Source: Planctomycetota bacterium (lineage in GTDB: Bacteria; Planctomycetota; UBA1135; GCA-002686595). Taken from it: a stretch of DNA of 64,000 nucleotides. The stretch is from assembly GCA_029259605.1 (NCBI GenBank), contig JAJDEV010000142.1, forward strand, positions 1-64,000, given 5' to 3'. The notes below the pieces were generated by a model. That model was not told the origin of the DNA and ran no database searches. It saw only the letters and a list, made by a program, of their open reading frames with translations. Shown in pieces: positions 25,956 through 34,920 of this stretch; the first letter of the stretch is position 1, and each line of letters opens with the position of its first letter. The translations under genes were made by a program, and so were the position numbers.

Positions 25956-26828
25956 ATGAAGACGGCGGAACAACTGGAGCGCGCGGCGGTGCTCGGCTCG
26001 GGCACGATGGGGCACGGGATCGCGCAGGTCCTCGCGGCGAGCGGGCTCGACGTATGCATGTACGACATCTCGGATGAGTTCCTCGTGAGCGCGACGGGGC
26101 GCATCCGCGCGAACCTCGACAAGGGCGTCGCGAAGGGCAAGGTCACCGAGGAGGCGCGCGACGCGGCGCTCGCGCGACTCACGACGACCACGGACCTCGG
26201 CGTCGCGATCGACGGCGTCGACGTCGTGGTCGAGGCGGTGCCGGAGAAGCTCGAGCTCAAGCGCGAGCTGTTCACGCGGCTCGGCGAGCTCGACGAAGGC
26301 GTGCTGCTCGCCACGAACACGTCGTCGCTGCCGATCACCGAGATCGCCGCCGCGGCCAAGCATCCCGAGCGCGTCACGGGCATGCACTTCTTCAACCCGG
26401 TTCACATCATGAAGCTGGTCGAGGTCGTGTGCGCCAAGCAGAGCTCCGACGCAGCCGTCGAGCTCACGCTCGACCTCGCGCGTCGCATGGGCAAGGAGCC
26501 GATCCGCGTGCAGGACGCGCCGGGCTTCGCCTCGTCGCGCCTTGGGCTCGTGATCGGTCTCGAGGCGATGCGCATGGTCGAGAGCGGCGTCGCGTCGGCC
26601 GAGGACATCGACAAGGCGATGACGCTCGGCTACGGCTTCCCGATGGGACCGCTGCGCCTCACGGACCTCGTCGGGCTCGACGTGCGCCTCTCGATCGCGG
26701 AGTACCTCGCCGGCGAACTCGGCGCACACTTCGAACCGCCCGCGCTCTTGCGTGAGAAGGTCGAGCGCGGCGAGCTCGGTCGAAAGAGCGGCCGAGGCTT
26801 CTACACCTGGGACGCACCCTCGAAATGA
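25956..26828 (+). CDS. 3-hydroxybutyryl-CoA / 3-hydroxyacyl-CoA dehydrogenase
   Basis: A 290-residue short form of the dehydrogenase. The NAD-binding VLGSGTMGHGIAQVLAASGLDV starts near residue 11. TNTSSLPITEIAAAAKHPERVTGMHFFNPVHIMKLVEVV carries the catalytic His region. The helical C-terminal domain includes GYGFPMGPLRLTDLVGLDV. It interconverts 3-hydroxyacyl-CoA and 3-oxoacyl-CoA with NAD. There is no fused hydratase; a separate hydratase lies two genes upstream. Length and sequence fit the Hbd/PaaH group. Confidence 0.9.
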   Translation: MKTAEQLERAAVLGSGTMGHGIAQVLAASGLDVCMYDISDEFLVSATGRIRANLDKGVAKGKVTEEARDAALARLTTTTDLGVAIDGVDVVVEAVPEKLELKRELFTRLGELDEGVLLATNTSSLPITEIAAAAKHPERVTGMHFFNPVHIMKLVEVVCAKQSSDAAVELTLDLARRMGKEPIRVQDAPGFASSRLGLVIGLEAMRMVESGVASAEDIDKAMTLGYGFPMGPLRLTDLVGLDVRLSIAEYLAGELGAHFEPPALLREKVERGELGRKSGRGFYTWDAPSK

Positions 26829-26922
26829 ACTCCGCGTCGTGGCGCATCGCCGCGGCGCTCGTCCCGCTCGATCTTCCGATCGACGCATCCCCGCGCCCCC
26901 GCGCGAGCGACCCCCTGAACGC

Positions 26923-27555
26923 ATGAACGACACGATCGAGGCGGCGAGCGACGCCGAATGGGAGGCGAGCGGCGAGCCGCCGCAGAAGAAGCGCCGCATC
27001 CCCAAGTGGCTGATGTTCGGCTGCGGCTGCGGATGCCTGGTCATGGTCGCGGCCATCGCGCTGCTCGCCGTGATCGGATTCCGCGCGGTCGACCCCGACG
27101 TCCAGTGGCCGAAGATCCAGGAGGTCCTGGCGTTCGACGAGCAGCCCACGGGCTACGACGTGATCGGCGTGCCGGTTCCCGGCGTCGAGATGTTCACGCT
27201 CACGGACGAGACGGATCGCTACGTCGTGAACCTCTACCGCTTCGAATCGCTCGAGGCCGACGACGCGGAAGCGCTGTTCTCCGAACGCCTGGGTGAAACG
27301 CCGTTCGGACTGGGCCAGCCGAAGGGCGCTGAGCTCGGTTCCATGGACGTACAGGGCAAGAGCGTGCGCGTGCTGCGCTTCACCGGGATGGGCGGAACGT
27401 CCGCGATCGATCCGCTCGGCGGCGGCATCCGGTTCGACCTCTCGGAGGACGGCGGTGGGATGCGGGTCGTCGAGTTCCGGACGATGCAGAAGAGCGCCGC
27501 GGTCACCGACGAGCAGATCGAGGACTTCTTCGGGCACTTCGACGTGTGGCGCTGA
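26923..27555 (+). CDS. Single-pass membrane protein of unknown function (A of a pair)
   Basis: A 210-residue protein. Charged cytoplasmic N-terminus (residues 1-28), then a Cys/Gly-rich start to the membrane helix (MFGCGCGCLVMVAAIALLAVIGF, about 31-53), then an extracytoplasmic domain of 155 residues. No known motif. The cysteines at the cytoplasmic face might be acylated or bind metal. The next gene starts one base after the stop codon and encodes a similar topology (one helix, then a 200-residue outer domain with a VRTVEML-type end). The two probably act together. The ATG at 26923 is supported by the hydrophilic N-terminus. Confidence 0.6.
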   Translation: MNDTIEAASDAEWEASGEPPQKKRRIPKWLMFGCGCGCLVMVAAIALLAVIGFRAVDPDVQWPKIQEVLAFDEQPTGYDVIGVPVPGVEMFTLTDETDRYVVNLYRFESLEADDAEALFSERLGETPFGLGQPKGAELGSMDVQGKSVRVLRFTGMGGTSAIDPLGGGIRFDLSEDGGGMRVVEFRTMQKSAAVTDEQIEDFFGHFDVWR

Positions 27556-27556
27556 G

Positions 27557-28306
27557 ATGACGGACGACGAACTCCGCGAGAGCGCCGGATGCGCGATCGG
27601 AACGAGTCTCGGACTCGGGTTGGTCGCCGTCTCGCTCGCGGCCGTCGCGATGCTGCTCTTCGCGGGCGGCGCCGTCCCGATCGAGAAGAACCGCTTCGAC
27701 GGAGCCGAGGCGGTCGCCAAGGTCTTTCGCGGCGGCGTGGCTCCCTTCGGGCTCGAGCTGACCGAGAGCTCGTCGTTCCCGACCGGCGAGAAGCTGCTGC
27801 GCCTGCAGCGTGTCGCGGAGCCGGAGGATGCGACGGAGCCCCAGTCGCAAGGGGCGAACCTGGACCCGAACGAGCTCGTGCTCATCGAGTACGGCTCCAA
27901 CGCCGCGGCGGGCAAGCTCTTCGGCGGCGGTGACGACAACCAGGGTTTCCGCGGCCAGCGCGACTCCAGCTCGGAGGCGCGCGAAGCGAGCGCCAAGCTG
28001 ATCGAGTGGGAGCGCGACCCCGCGACCGAGTGGCACACGACGATCGAGGCCGACGAGCTCGAGTGGAGCAGCTGGCGCGCCGACTATCGCATCGAGCGCG
28101 CGTTCCACATCGGTGGCGACACGCGCGACTCGGTGTGGATCAACCTTTCGCAGAAAACGCGCAACTTGGTGCTCTTCGCGCTCTGGCCGACGAACTACAT
28201 CGCGACGAAGGCCGACGCGTTGCGCGTCGTCCGCACCGTGGAGATGCTCGCACCGGACGCGGGTCCGACGTTCGAGACGCTCGCCACCGATCGCGAGCAG
28301 CGCTAG
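27557..28306 (+). CDS. Single-pass membrane protein of unknown function (B of a pair)
   Basis: A 249-residue protein. One transmembrane helix at about 14-42 (TSLGLGLVAVSLAAVAMLLFAGGA), then a soluble outer domain with acidic and Trp-rich stretches (EWERDPATEWHT, ELEWSSWRADY). No recognisable domain. It begins one base after gene A of the pair and shares its layout, suggesting an ancient duplication. Its stop TAG at 28304-28306 shares a CTAG tetramer with the stop of the convergent Maf-like gene. Confidence 0.6.
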   Translation: MTDDELRESAGCAIGTSLGLGLVAVSLAAVAMLLFAGGAVPIEKNRFDGAEAVAKVFRGGVAPFGLELTESSSFPTGEKLLRLQRVAEPEDATEPQSQGANLDPNELVLIEYGSNAAAGKLFGGGDDNQGFRGQRDSSSEAREASAKLIEWERDPATEWHTTIEADELEWSSWRADYRIERAFHIGGDTRDSVWINLSQKTRNLVLFALWPTNYIATKADALRVVRTVEMLAPDAGPTFETLATDREQR

Positions 28307-29976
28307 TCGCCGCTCTGCAGCGCGCCCTCGAGCGGCCGCTGCACGCGCACGGCGGCGCGTTCGACGATGCGGATCAGCTTGCCCGCGGCCGCGAGGTTGG
28401 CCTCGAGCGTCGTCGTCCTGCGGCCCTCCTCCAACGCGTCGATGATCTCGCGTTGTGCCACGAGGTTGATCGGTCGCAGCGGTTTGATCGCCTTGGACAG
28501 CTCGGCTTCGAGCGCCTCGAACTTCGCGAGCGCGCCCTGGTTCCTCGTCGCCTTGGGCAGCGCCGCCTTCGCGCGCGCCGCCAGCGCGCGGCACGTCTGA
28601 AGCTGTTCGGCGAGCGACACGAGGAAGCGGTCCAGGACCTCGGCGCGCGCGGATACGTCGAAGCCGTGCGTGATCCGATCGAGCGCGGAGTCGAATTCGC
28701 CGGGCACGAGGCGACGGTCCGCGGGAGCGCTCGCGAGCTCCTCGATCGCGGTGGCGAGCGGCTTCGGTTCGGCGCCTGAAATGCGCGCACCGCCCTCGGT
28801 GCAGTTCCAGACCTCGCGCAACCCGTTCAGCGCCTCGATGTTCGCCTCGAACCAGAACAGGAAGGCGCGGAACGACTCCGAGCTCGGCACGGTGCCGCCG
28901 TAGTAACCGGGCAGCTCGACCGTGTCGCGACTCTGCGTGAACCGCTTCGGATCGTCCGCGTCGTGATGCTGGACGCGCGCGTCTTTCGCCGTCGCTTCGG
29001 GCTTCCGGAGGAAGAAGCGACCGTCTTCCTCTAGCTCGACGCGCGCGTCGCCGTCGAGGTTCTCCTTCGCGTAGTAGCGTCCGCCCTCGAACGCGAGGTC
29101 CTGACCGACGAACAGGATCGGCGCGCAGCCCATACGCACGGCGAGGCTGAACGCCGAACACGCCACCGATCCGCCGGTGGGAAGGCGTGCGTCCTCGCCG
29201 AGCGGCTCGAAGATCCAGTCGTCCGAACCCGGGCTGCCCGAGAACGAGAACGTGTGACGTGCGCCGCGCTCGAAGTTGTTGCCGCGCGCGCTGACGGACA
29301 CCGCCATCGCGCCGACCTCCGAGAGGTCGTGCCCGTCGTAGTGCGGGTCGAGGTCGCCCGGGTCGGCGGCCAGCACGATGTCGGGCGCGACTCCCGCCGT
29401 GCGGAACGATGCGAGCGCGTGCGTACCGGTGACGAGCAGCGCGTGACCCTTCAGCTGCTCGAGCAGGTGCAGGTTCTTCGACAGCGACGGTCCGGGCGAG
29501 ACGATGACGCACGGCTTGCGTTCGAACGCGTTGTCGAGCGCCGCGATCGACGGATGACGCGCGACGTGCACGACGTTCGCCAGGCTGCGATCGAGCGTCT
29601 CCGGACCGTTGACGCAGATCGTGTGCAGGTTCAGGCGCTTGGAATGCACGCATTCCTGGATCCGCTCGCCGAGCTCCTGCACGCGCGAGGGAGTCACCCA
29701 GTCGTCGTCGCTCGTGCGCAGCGTGACATGCTGCGGCGGATCGCCCTGGAAGTTCAAGATGGCCTGGAGCAGGTCGACGCGCGCGTTGACGACGACGCCG
29801 GGCGCGGACAAGGCGAACGGCTCGGCCGCCTCGGGAAGCAGCACGATCAGCCGCTCCTGGCCGCCGGCGATCCACGCGCTGGCCTCGACCTCGTGCCCGC
29901 GACCGACGAGCACGACCAGGTCGCGACGGACGTCCCACTCGGGCGGAACGGGCAGGGCGGGCGGTGCGGGTTGCAT
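28303..29976 (-). CDS. Maf/DUF115 (6-hydroxymethylpterin-pyrophosphokinase MptE-like) protein
   Basis: A 557-residue cytoplasmic protein. The central domain carries the DUF115 hallmarks: CVIVSPGPSLSKNLHLLEQL, LLVTGTHALASFRTAGVAPDIVLAADPGD, TGGSVACSAFSLAVRMGCAPILFVGQDLAF. Relatives (motility accessory factors, Maf) transfer nonulosonic acids onto flagellin; others make pterins. There are no flagellar or nonulosonate genes here, so the substrate is open. The C-terminal 150 residues (from about 405) are helical and probably mediate oligomerisation. The ATG at 29974-29976 is the first in frame. Confidence 0.75.
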   Translation of the reverse strand: MQPAPPALPVPPEWDVRRDLVVLVGRGHEVEASAWIAGGQERLIVLLPEAAEPFALSAPGVVVNARVDLLQAILNFQGDPPQHVTLRTSDDDWVTPSRVQELGERIQECVHSKRLNLHTICVNGPETLDRSLANVVHVARHPSIAALDNAFERKPCVIVSPGPSLSKNLHLLEQLKGHALLVTGTHALASFRTAGVAPDIVLAADPGDLDPHYDGHDLSEVGAMAVSVSARGNNFERGARHTFSFSGSPGSDDWIFEPLGEDARLPTGGSVACSAFSLAVRMGCAPILFVGQDLAFEGGRYYAKENLDGDARVELEEDGRFFLRKPEATAKDARVQHHDADDPKRFTQSRDTVELPGYYGGTVPSSESFRAFLFWFEANIEALNGLREVWNCTEGGARISGAEPKPLATAIEELASAPADRRLVPGEFDSALDRITHGFDVSARAEVLDRFLVSLAEQLQTCRALAARAKAALPKATRNQGALAKFEALEAELSKAIKPLRPINLVAQREIIDALEEGRRTTTLEANLAAAGKLIRIVERAAVRVQRPLEGALQSGD

Positions 29977-30038
29977 CGAAGGACGTATCGGGCGTCGGCG
30001 CCCTTTCCCTTAGGACCGGCGCGCCCGCGGGCGGAGGC

Positions 30039-30944
30039 TCAGACGCGCGTCGCGAGGATCTGGATCTCGCGGCCGAGATTCAGGTCGGCGAGGGCGCGGT
30101 ACAGGGCGCGCTTGAGGTCGCCCGCCCCGGTGCTGGCGAGCGTCTCTTCGAGCCGCATGCGCTTCGCATGGCACGCGCGCCCGAGCTCGTCGTTGCCGAC
30201 GTACTCGTCTCCCATCAGCAGGAACAGCTCCATCGGGAACGTGCCCTCACTCGCGAGAACACCGAAGCCCTCGCGCTCGAGCACGCGACGCAGCGAGGGG
30301 GGATCGAAGTAGTTCAGGTGGTGCGGCGGCGCGATCCACCACGGCGCGTGTCCGCTCTTGCGCAGCGCGTCTTGCAGCGGGTTGTAGTCGTTCGGAACGA
30401 CGACGAGCAGGCGTCCGCCGGGGCGCAGCATGCGGCCCGCGAGCGCGAGCAGCTGCGCCGGGTTCGGCACGTGCTCGAGCACGTTGCACAGGTGGATCGC
30501 GTCGAACGTACCGAGTCGTGCGGAGGACGCCTCGTCGAGGAACTCCTCGACGATCTCGAGCCCGAGCTCGCGGCTGTGCGCGGCCGCCTGTGCGGACGGC
30601 TCGATGCCGAGCGTCTCCCAGCCGCGTTGCTTCGCGAGCGCGAGGAAGAAGCCGGGACCCGAGCCGATGTCGAGCAGACGCCGCGCATCGTTCGCGCCGT
30701 CCTCGAGCAGCTCGAGGCGCTCGGCGTACACGACGTTCCACCACGCGAGGTCCTGCCGGTACTGCTCGAGGTAGAGCGGCTTCTCGTTCGCGTAGTAGTC
30801 CTCGTCGTACAAGGCGCCGAGCTCGGCCTCGGTGGGCATCGGCAGTACGTGCTTGTACCCGCACGCCTCGCAGTCGATCACCTCGAAGTCGCCCTTGCGA
30901 TCGAGCACCGGACCGACGTGCGCACCTGTCTCCGTGTTCGTCAC
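30039..30944 (-). CDS. SAM-dependent methyltransferase with zinc-ribbon-like N-terminus
   Basis: A 301-residue class I methyltransferase. The N-terminus has a CEACGY pair (about 27-30), then YDEDYYANEKPLYLEQYRQD. SAM motif I is RLLDIGSGPGFFLALAKQRGWETLGIEPS. AIHLCNVLEHVPNPAQLL is the motif II region, and MLRPGGRLLVVVPNDYN motif III. This arrangement is common in sugar or small-molecule C/O-methyltransferases of envelope biosynthesis. The start GTG at 30942-30944 lies 19 bases downstream of the glcF stop, without a clear ribosome site. Target unknown. Confidence 0.75.
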   Translation of the reverse strand: MTNTETGAHVGPVLDRKGDFEVIDCEACGYKHVLPMPTEAELGALYDEDYYANEKPLYLEQYRQDLAWWNVVYAERLELLEDGANDARRLLDIGSGPGFFLALAKQRGWETLGIEPSAQAAAHSRELGLEIVEEFLDEASSARLGTFDAIHLCNVLEHVPNPAQLLALAGRMLRPGGRLLVVVPNDYNPLQDALRKSGHAPWWIAPPHHLNYFDPPSLRRVLEREGFGVLASEGTFPMELFLLMGDEYVGNDELGRACHAKRMRLEETLASTGAGDLKRALYRALADLNLGREIQILATRV

Positions 30945-30963
30945 GACCGTCGGAGCATAGCGA

Positions 30964-32277
30964 TCACGCGGGCGCGTCGCGATCCGCGTCCGGCTTCGGT
31001 TGCAGCGCGTTCGCGACGAGCTCGGCCAGGTGGACGACCGGCGCGGTCTCGCCTGCGCGACGCAGACCGGCTTCCCACTGGAGCTGGCAGCCGGGGTTGG
31101 CGGTAACCAGCAGGCCCGCACCGCTGCGCCGGAACGCCGCGAGCTTGGGTTCGAACACCGCCGCCGAGTCGGCCGGCCGTGTCACGGAGTAGATGCCGGC
31201 CGAGCCGCAGCACGACTCGCTGCCCTCGAGCTCGACGGATTCGATGCCGCGGATGCGCGCCAGGATCGCGCGCGGCTCGTCGCGCACGCCCTGCCCGTGG
31301 CACAGGTGGCAGGGGTCGTCCCAGGTCAGCGGTCCGGGAACGCCGCGCACCTCGAGCTCGCGTCCGTCCAGGCGCGGGAGCACGAACTCGGAGAAGTCGA
31401 CGACGCGCGCCGCGAACGCGTGGGCGCGCGCGTGCAGCGGATCGTCCGCGGCGAAGAGGTGGTGCAGCTCGCGCATGTGCGCGCCGCAACCGGCGCTGTT
31501 CACGACGATCGGCGTGTCCGCGCCCGCACGCTCGAACGCATCGATCATCGTGCGCGCGAGGTCGCGGGCCGTGTCGAGCTCGCCGTTGTGCGCGTGGAGC
31601 GAGCCGCAGCACACGACGTCCTGCGGCACATGACACGTGACGCCGAGGGCCTGGAGCGAGTCGACCGTCGCGCGGTTCACGCGCGCGAAGAACTCGGGTT
31701 GCGCGCAGCCTTCCAACAGGATCGCCTCCTCGTCCCCGTTCGCGCGCACGGTCGCGGGCAGCAGCCGGCGGAGCGAGAGCGGCGGGATGCGCGGGAGTTC
31801 GGCGAGTCCGCGCGTGCGCTCGCCGCCGAGCTTCGCGACGGCGACGTCGAGGCGCAGGACTTGGGCGAAGCGCAGCAGCGAACCCGTGAGGCGCAGGAGC
31901 AGCCGGCTCGGGAGCAGGCGTCGGAACGCGAGGCGTCGAACGAAGCCGCGCCAGCCGCGCGCGGGCCGCGTGCTCGCGACGCTCGCGCGCGCGAACTCCA
32001 TCATCTCGCCGAAGCGCACGCCGGCGGGGCACACGCTCTCGCAGTGACGACACAGGAGGCAGAAGTCGAGCTCCTCGGCGTAGGCCGCGTCGGGCGTCAG
32101 GCGTTCCTCGCCGACAGCGCGCATCAGGTGGATGCGGCCGCGCGGGCTGGACGTCTCCACGCCGGTGAGTCGGTACGTCGGGCACGTCTGCAGGCACAGA
32201 CCGCAGTGGATGCAGTCGAGCGTCTTGCTGTAGTCGACCAGATCCGACGCGCGCGTGATGGGGCGGGCCTCAGACAC
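30964..32277 (-). CDS. glcF: Glycolate oxidase iron-sulfur subunit GlcF
   Basis: A 437-residue protein. Two 4Fe-4S motifs lie in the N-terminal part: CIHCGLCLQTCP and CLLCRHCESVCP. Two CCG domains follow (CCGSLHAHNG and CCGSAG, each with partner cysteines such as NSAGCG and NPGC). Known GlcF passes electrons from the GlcD flavin towards the quinone pool during glycolate oxidation to glyoxylate. The GTG start at 32275-32277 overlaps the glcE stop by eight bases and has a GGAGG five bases before it. It is the last of the three glc genes. The related lactate or heterodisulfide reductases are less likely given glcD and glcE upstream. Confidence 0.9.
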   Translation of the reverse strand: MSEARPITRASDLVDYSKTLDCIHCGLCLQTCPTYRLTGVETSSPRGRIHLMRAVGEERLTPDAAYAEELDFCLLCRHCESVCPAGVRFGEMMEFARASVASTRPARGWRGFVRRLAFRRLLPSRLLLRLTGSLLRFAQVLRLDVAVAKLGGERTRGLAELPRIPPLSLRRLLPATVRANGDEEAILLEGCAQPEFFARVNRATVDSLQALGVTCHVPQDVVCCGSLHAHNGELDTARDLARTMIDAFERAGADTPIVVNSAGCGAHMRELHHLFAADDPLHARAHAFAARVVDFSEFVLPRLDGRELEVRGVPGPLTWDDPCHLCHGQGVRDEPRAILARIRGIESVELEGSESCCGSAGIYSVTRPADSAAVFEPKLAAFRRSGAGLLVTANPGCQLQWEAGLRRAGETAPVVHLAELVANALQPKPDADRDAPA

Positions 32278-33478
32278 GCGCGCCTCCTGCACCGAGGACG
32301 CCGGTGGGATCGAGCGCGGCTTCGAGCTCGCGCATGAGCGCCGCGGCGTCCGACGTCGCGCCTTCGAGCGATGCGGACGGCGCGCCGGGGACGTCGCGCC
32401 ACGTGACGCGCTCGTCGAAGTTCGAGAGCGAGTCGCGGAAGCGCGTGTAGGCGTCCTCGGTTGCTGGGCCGAGGCGCACCGTCGCGGTCGCGATCGCGGG
32501 ATGGGCGACCGTTTCGGTGGGGACGTCGCACGCGTGCGCCGCGCGCTCGACGCCGTCGAGCGCCGCGGCGAACCGCGAGGGGCGGGTCGCGAGTTCGAGC
32601 GACGGCGCGCCGCTCGGCAGGAAGTCGCGCAGGCGCTCACGCGCGTCGCGTTCGGCGCCTGCGTCCAGCCGCTCGACCGCCTCCCCGTCCGCGGTGTCGC
32701 GCACGCGCTCGAGCTCCCACTCGACGACCTCGGTGCGACCGACGAGGAACACGAACAGCTCGCCGCCGTGTACGACGAGCGCGGTGGGTCGGATCGGTTC
32801 GTTCCCCACGCGCCGCGCGGCGGCGAGCGCGTCGGCGCGGGTCGGGTAGGCGAGCCGCGCGCAGGCCCTCGCGTCGGGCAGCGGATAGAGCCGCAACGAC
32901 GCCTCGAGCACGACGCACAAGCGGCCGAACGAGCCCGCCCATAGTCGATGCAGGTCGTAGCCCGTGACGTTCTTGACCAGCCTGCCGCCCGCGGACGCCA
33001 CGCTGCCGTCCGCGAGCACGACGCGCATCCCGAGCAAGTTGTGTCGCGCCGGGCCGTAGCGCAGTCGGTCGAACCCGCTGCACCCGCTCGCGAGAACGCC
33101 GCCGAGCGTAGAGCGCGTCGGGTGCGCGACGTCCGGCGTGACGTGGTGCCCGCCGCCCGCGCCCACCTCCGCGAGTTCGGCCATGGCGGTTCCCGCGCGC
33201 GCCGTGAGCGTTCCGTCGCCGGGCTCGTACGCGACGACGCCGCGCGTGCGCGCCGTCGACAGCACGAGTTCCGCGGGGCGCGCGTCCGGCGCCCAACCGG
33301 CGCGCGTTCCGTTGCCCTCGACGCGGCACGTGATGCCGCGCGCGAGCGCGAGCTGCAGCACACCGCTCCACTCGACGTCGGTCTCGGGTGCCACGCGCGG
33401 CGTTGAGTCGCCGGCGTCCGCGAGCACCGCGTCGCTCGAGACGACGTCGCGCAACGCAGCGAGCAGCGAATCCGACAT
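32270..33478 (-). CDS. glcE: Glycolate oxidase FAD-binding subunit GlcE
   Basis: A 402-residue FAD_binding_4 protein. VVAYEPGDGTLTARAGTAMAELAEV and HPTRSTLGGVLASGCSGFDRLRYGPARHNLLGMRVVLADG are the flavin-pyrophosphate regions. GRLVKNVTGYDLHRLWAGSFG is a strong GlcE signature. It is the smaller flavin subunit of the GlcDEF complex. It lies two bases after the glcD stop and overlaps glcF. The ATG at 33476-33478 gives the expected short N-terminus (MSDSLLAALRDVV). Confidence 0.9.
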   Translation of the reverse strand: MSDSLLAALRDVVSSDAVLADAGDSTPRVAPETDVEWSGVLQLALARGITCRVEGNGTRAGWAPDARPAELVLSTARTRGVVAYEPGDGTLTARAGTAMAELAEVGAGGGHHVTPDVAHPTRSTLGGVLASGCSGFDRLRYGPARHNLLGMRVVLADGSVASAGGRLVKNVTGYDLHRLWAGSFGRLCVVLEASLRLYPLPDARACARLAYPTRADALAAARRVGNEPIRPTALVVHGGELFVFLVGRTEVVEWELERVRDTADGEAVERLDAGAERDARERLRDFLPSGAPSLELATRPSRFAAALDGVERAAHACDVPTETVAHPAIATATVRLGPATEDAYTRFRDSLSNFDERVTWRDVPGAPSASLEGATSDAAALMRELEAALDPTGVLGAGGARV

Positions 33479-33480
33479 GC

Positions 33481-34905
33481 TCACCGTGCGTCCTCGCGCG
33501 GCGGCATCGTGCGCAGCTCGCCACACGCGTGCAACGGAACGAGCTTGTCCGGATTCATGCGTCGCTCGGGATCCCACACGTCGCGCACGCGGCACATCGT
33601 GTCGAGGTCGCTCGGCGTGAACAAGAGCTCCATCTCGGCGCGCTTCTCGAGGCCGACGCCGTGCTCGCCGGTGAGCGAGCCACCCGCGGCGACGCACGTC
33701 TCGAGGATCAGGTGTCCGGCCTCGAGCACGCGTTTCACTTCGTCCGCGTCGCGTCGGTCGTAGCAGATGTTCGGGTGCAGGTTGCCGTCGCCGGCGTGGA
33801 AGACGTTGGCGAGCAACAGGTCGCGCTCGGCGCAGATCTCGACCGTCTTCCGCACGAGCTCGCGCAGTTTCGTGCGCGGGACGACGGCGTCCGCGACGTA
33901 GAGGTCGGGCGCGACGCGGCCCATGGCGCCGAACGCGCCCTTGCGACCGGCCCATAGCTGGCGGCGCTCGCGTGCGTCGCGCGCGGTGCGGATCTCGAGC
34001 GTCGCGTGCCCTTCGAGGATCGCGCGGATCTCGCGCGTCGTCGACGCCACCTCGCACTCGACGCCCTCGACCTCGATGAGCAGCACGGCCTCGGCCTCGC
34101 GCGGATAGCCGGCGGCGAAGACGCTCTTCTCGACCGCCTCGATCGTCAGCCGGTCGAGGATCTCGAGCGCGGACGGCTCGAGGCGCGCGGCGATGATGTC
34201 CGTCACGCTGTCGCACGCGCCGTCGAGGTCGGGGAAGATCGCGAGCAGCACCTCGACGACCGGCGGCGTCGGAACGAGGCGCACCGTGACCTCGGTCGCG
34301 AGGCCGAACGTGCCCTCGCTCCCGACGAACAGCCCGACCAGGTCGTAGCCGACCGGATCGACGACCGGTTCCGACAGGTCGATGACGCGGCCGTCGTGCG
34401 TGACGAGCACGAGTCCGAGGATGTGGCGCGTCGTCGCGCCGTACTTGAAGCAGTGCGGCCCGCCCGAGTTGTTCGCGACGTTGCCGCCGATCGTGCAGGC
34501 CATCTGGCTCGACGGATCGGGCGCGTACATCAAGCCGCCCTGGCCGCAGGCATGCGACAGGTCGACGTTGACGACGCCCGCTTGCACGCGCGCGAAGCGA
34601 TCCTCGAAGTCGACCTCGAGCACGTCGCGCATGCGCGCCGTCGACACGACCACGCCGCCTTCCACCGGCGTCGCGCCGCCCGCCAGCCCGGTGCCCGCGC
34701 CGCGCGCGACGATCGGGACCTTGTCCGCGTGCAGGATTCGAAAGCAGCGCGCCGCTTCGTCGGTCGTGCGCGGCAGGACGACGAGCTCGGCGTCGACCTG
34801 CATCATCGCGAGTCCGTCCGATTCGTAGGGCAGGAGCAGGGTCGGATCGTCGATCACGCCGCGCGCGCCGACGACTTCCCGCAGTTTCGACGCGAGTCGC
34901 TTCAC
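33481..34905 (-). CDS. glcD: Glycolate oxidase catalytic FAD subunit GlcD
   Basis: A 474-residue FAD-linked oxidase. VPIVARGAGTGLAGGATPVEGGVVVST is the FAD-binding motif, and MACTIGGNVANNSGGPHCFKYGATTRH the second. The C-terminal FAD-oxidase domain carries NVFHAGDGNLHPNICYD and GSLTGEHGVGLEKR. It oxidises glycolate (or D-lactate) to the 2-oxo acid. The start is a GTG at 34903-34905 preceded by ATAGG. First gene of glcDEF, 15 bases behind the ABC permease gene, so the two modules may be co-transcribed. A glycolate source could be photorespiratory exudate from algae (inference). Confidence 0.9.
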   Translation of the reverse strand: MKRLASKLREVVGARGVIDDPTLLLPYESDGLAMMQVDAELVVLPRTTDEAARCFRILHADKVPIVARGAGTGLAGGATPVEGGVVVSTARMRDVLEVDFEDRFARVQAGVVNVDLSHACGQGGLMYAPDPSSQMACTIGGNVANNSGGPHCFKYGATTRHILGLVLVTHDGRVIDLSEPVVDPVGYDLVGLFVGSEGTFGLATEVTVRLVPTPPVVEVLLAIFPDLDGACDSVTDIIAARLEPSALEILDRLTIEAVEKSVFAAGYPREAEAVLLIEVEGVECEVASTTREIRAILEGHATLEIRTARDARERRQLWAGRKGAFGAMGRVAPDLYVADAVVPRTKLRELVRKTVEICAERDLLLANVFHAGDGNLHPNICYDRRDADEVKRVLEAGHLILETCVAAGGSLTGEHGVGLEKRAEMELLFTPSDLDTMCRVRDVWDPERRMNPDKLVPLHACGELRTMPPREDAR

Positions 34906-34920
34906 CCTATGAGTGTGCTG

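Noticed and set aside
30945-31121. Longer methyltransferase start at 31121
   Set aside because: The extra 59 residues lie inside glcF on the same strand and look like an out-of-frame shadow. The GTG at 30944 directly precedes the conserved part.
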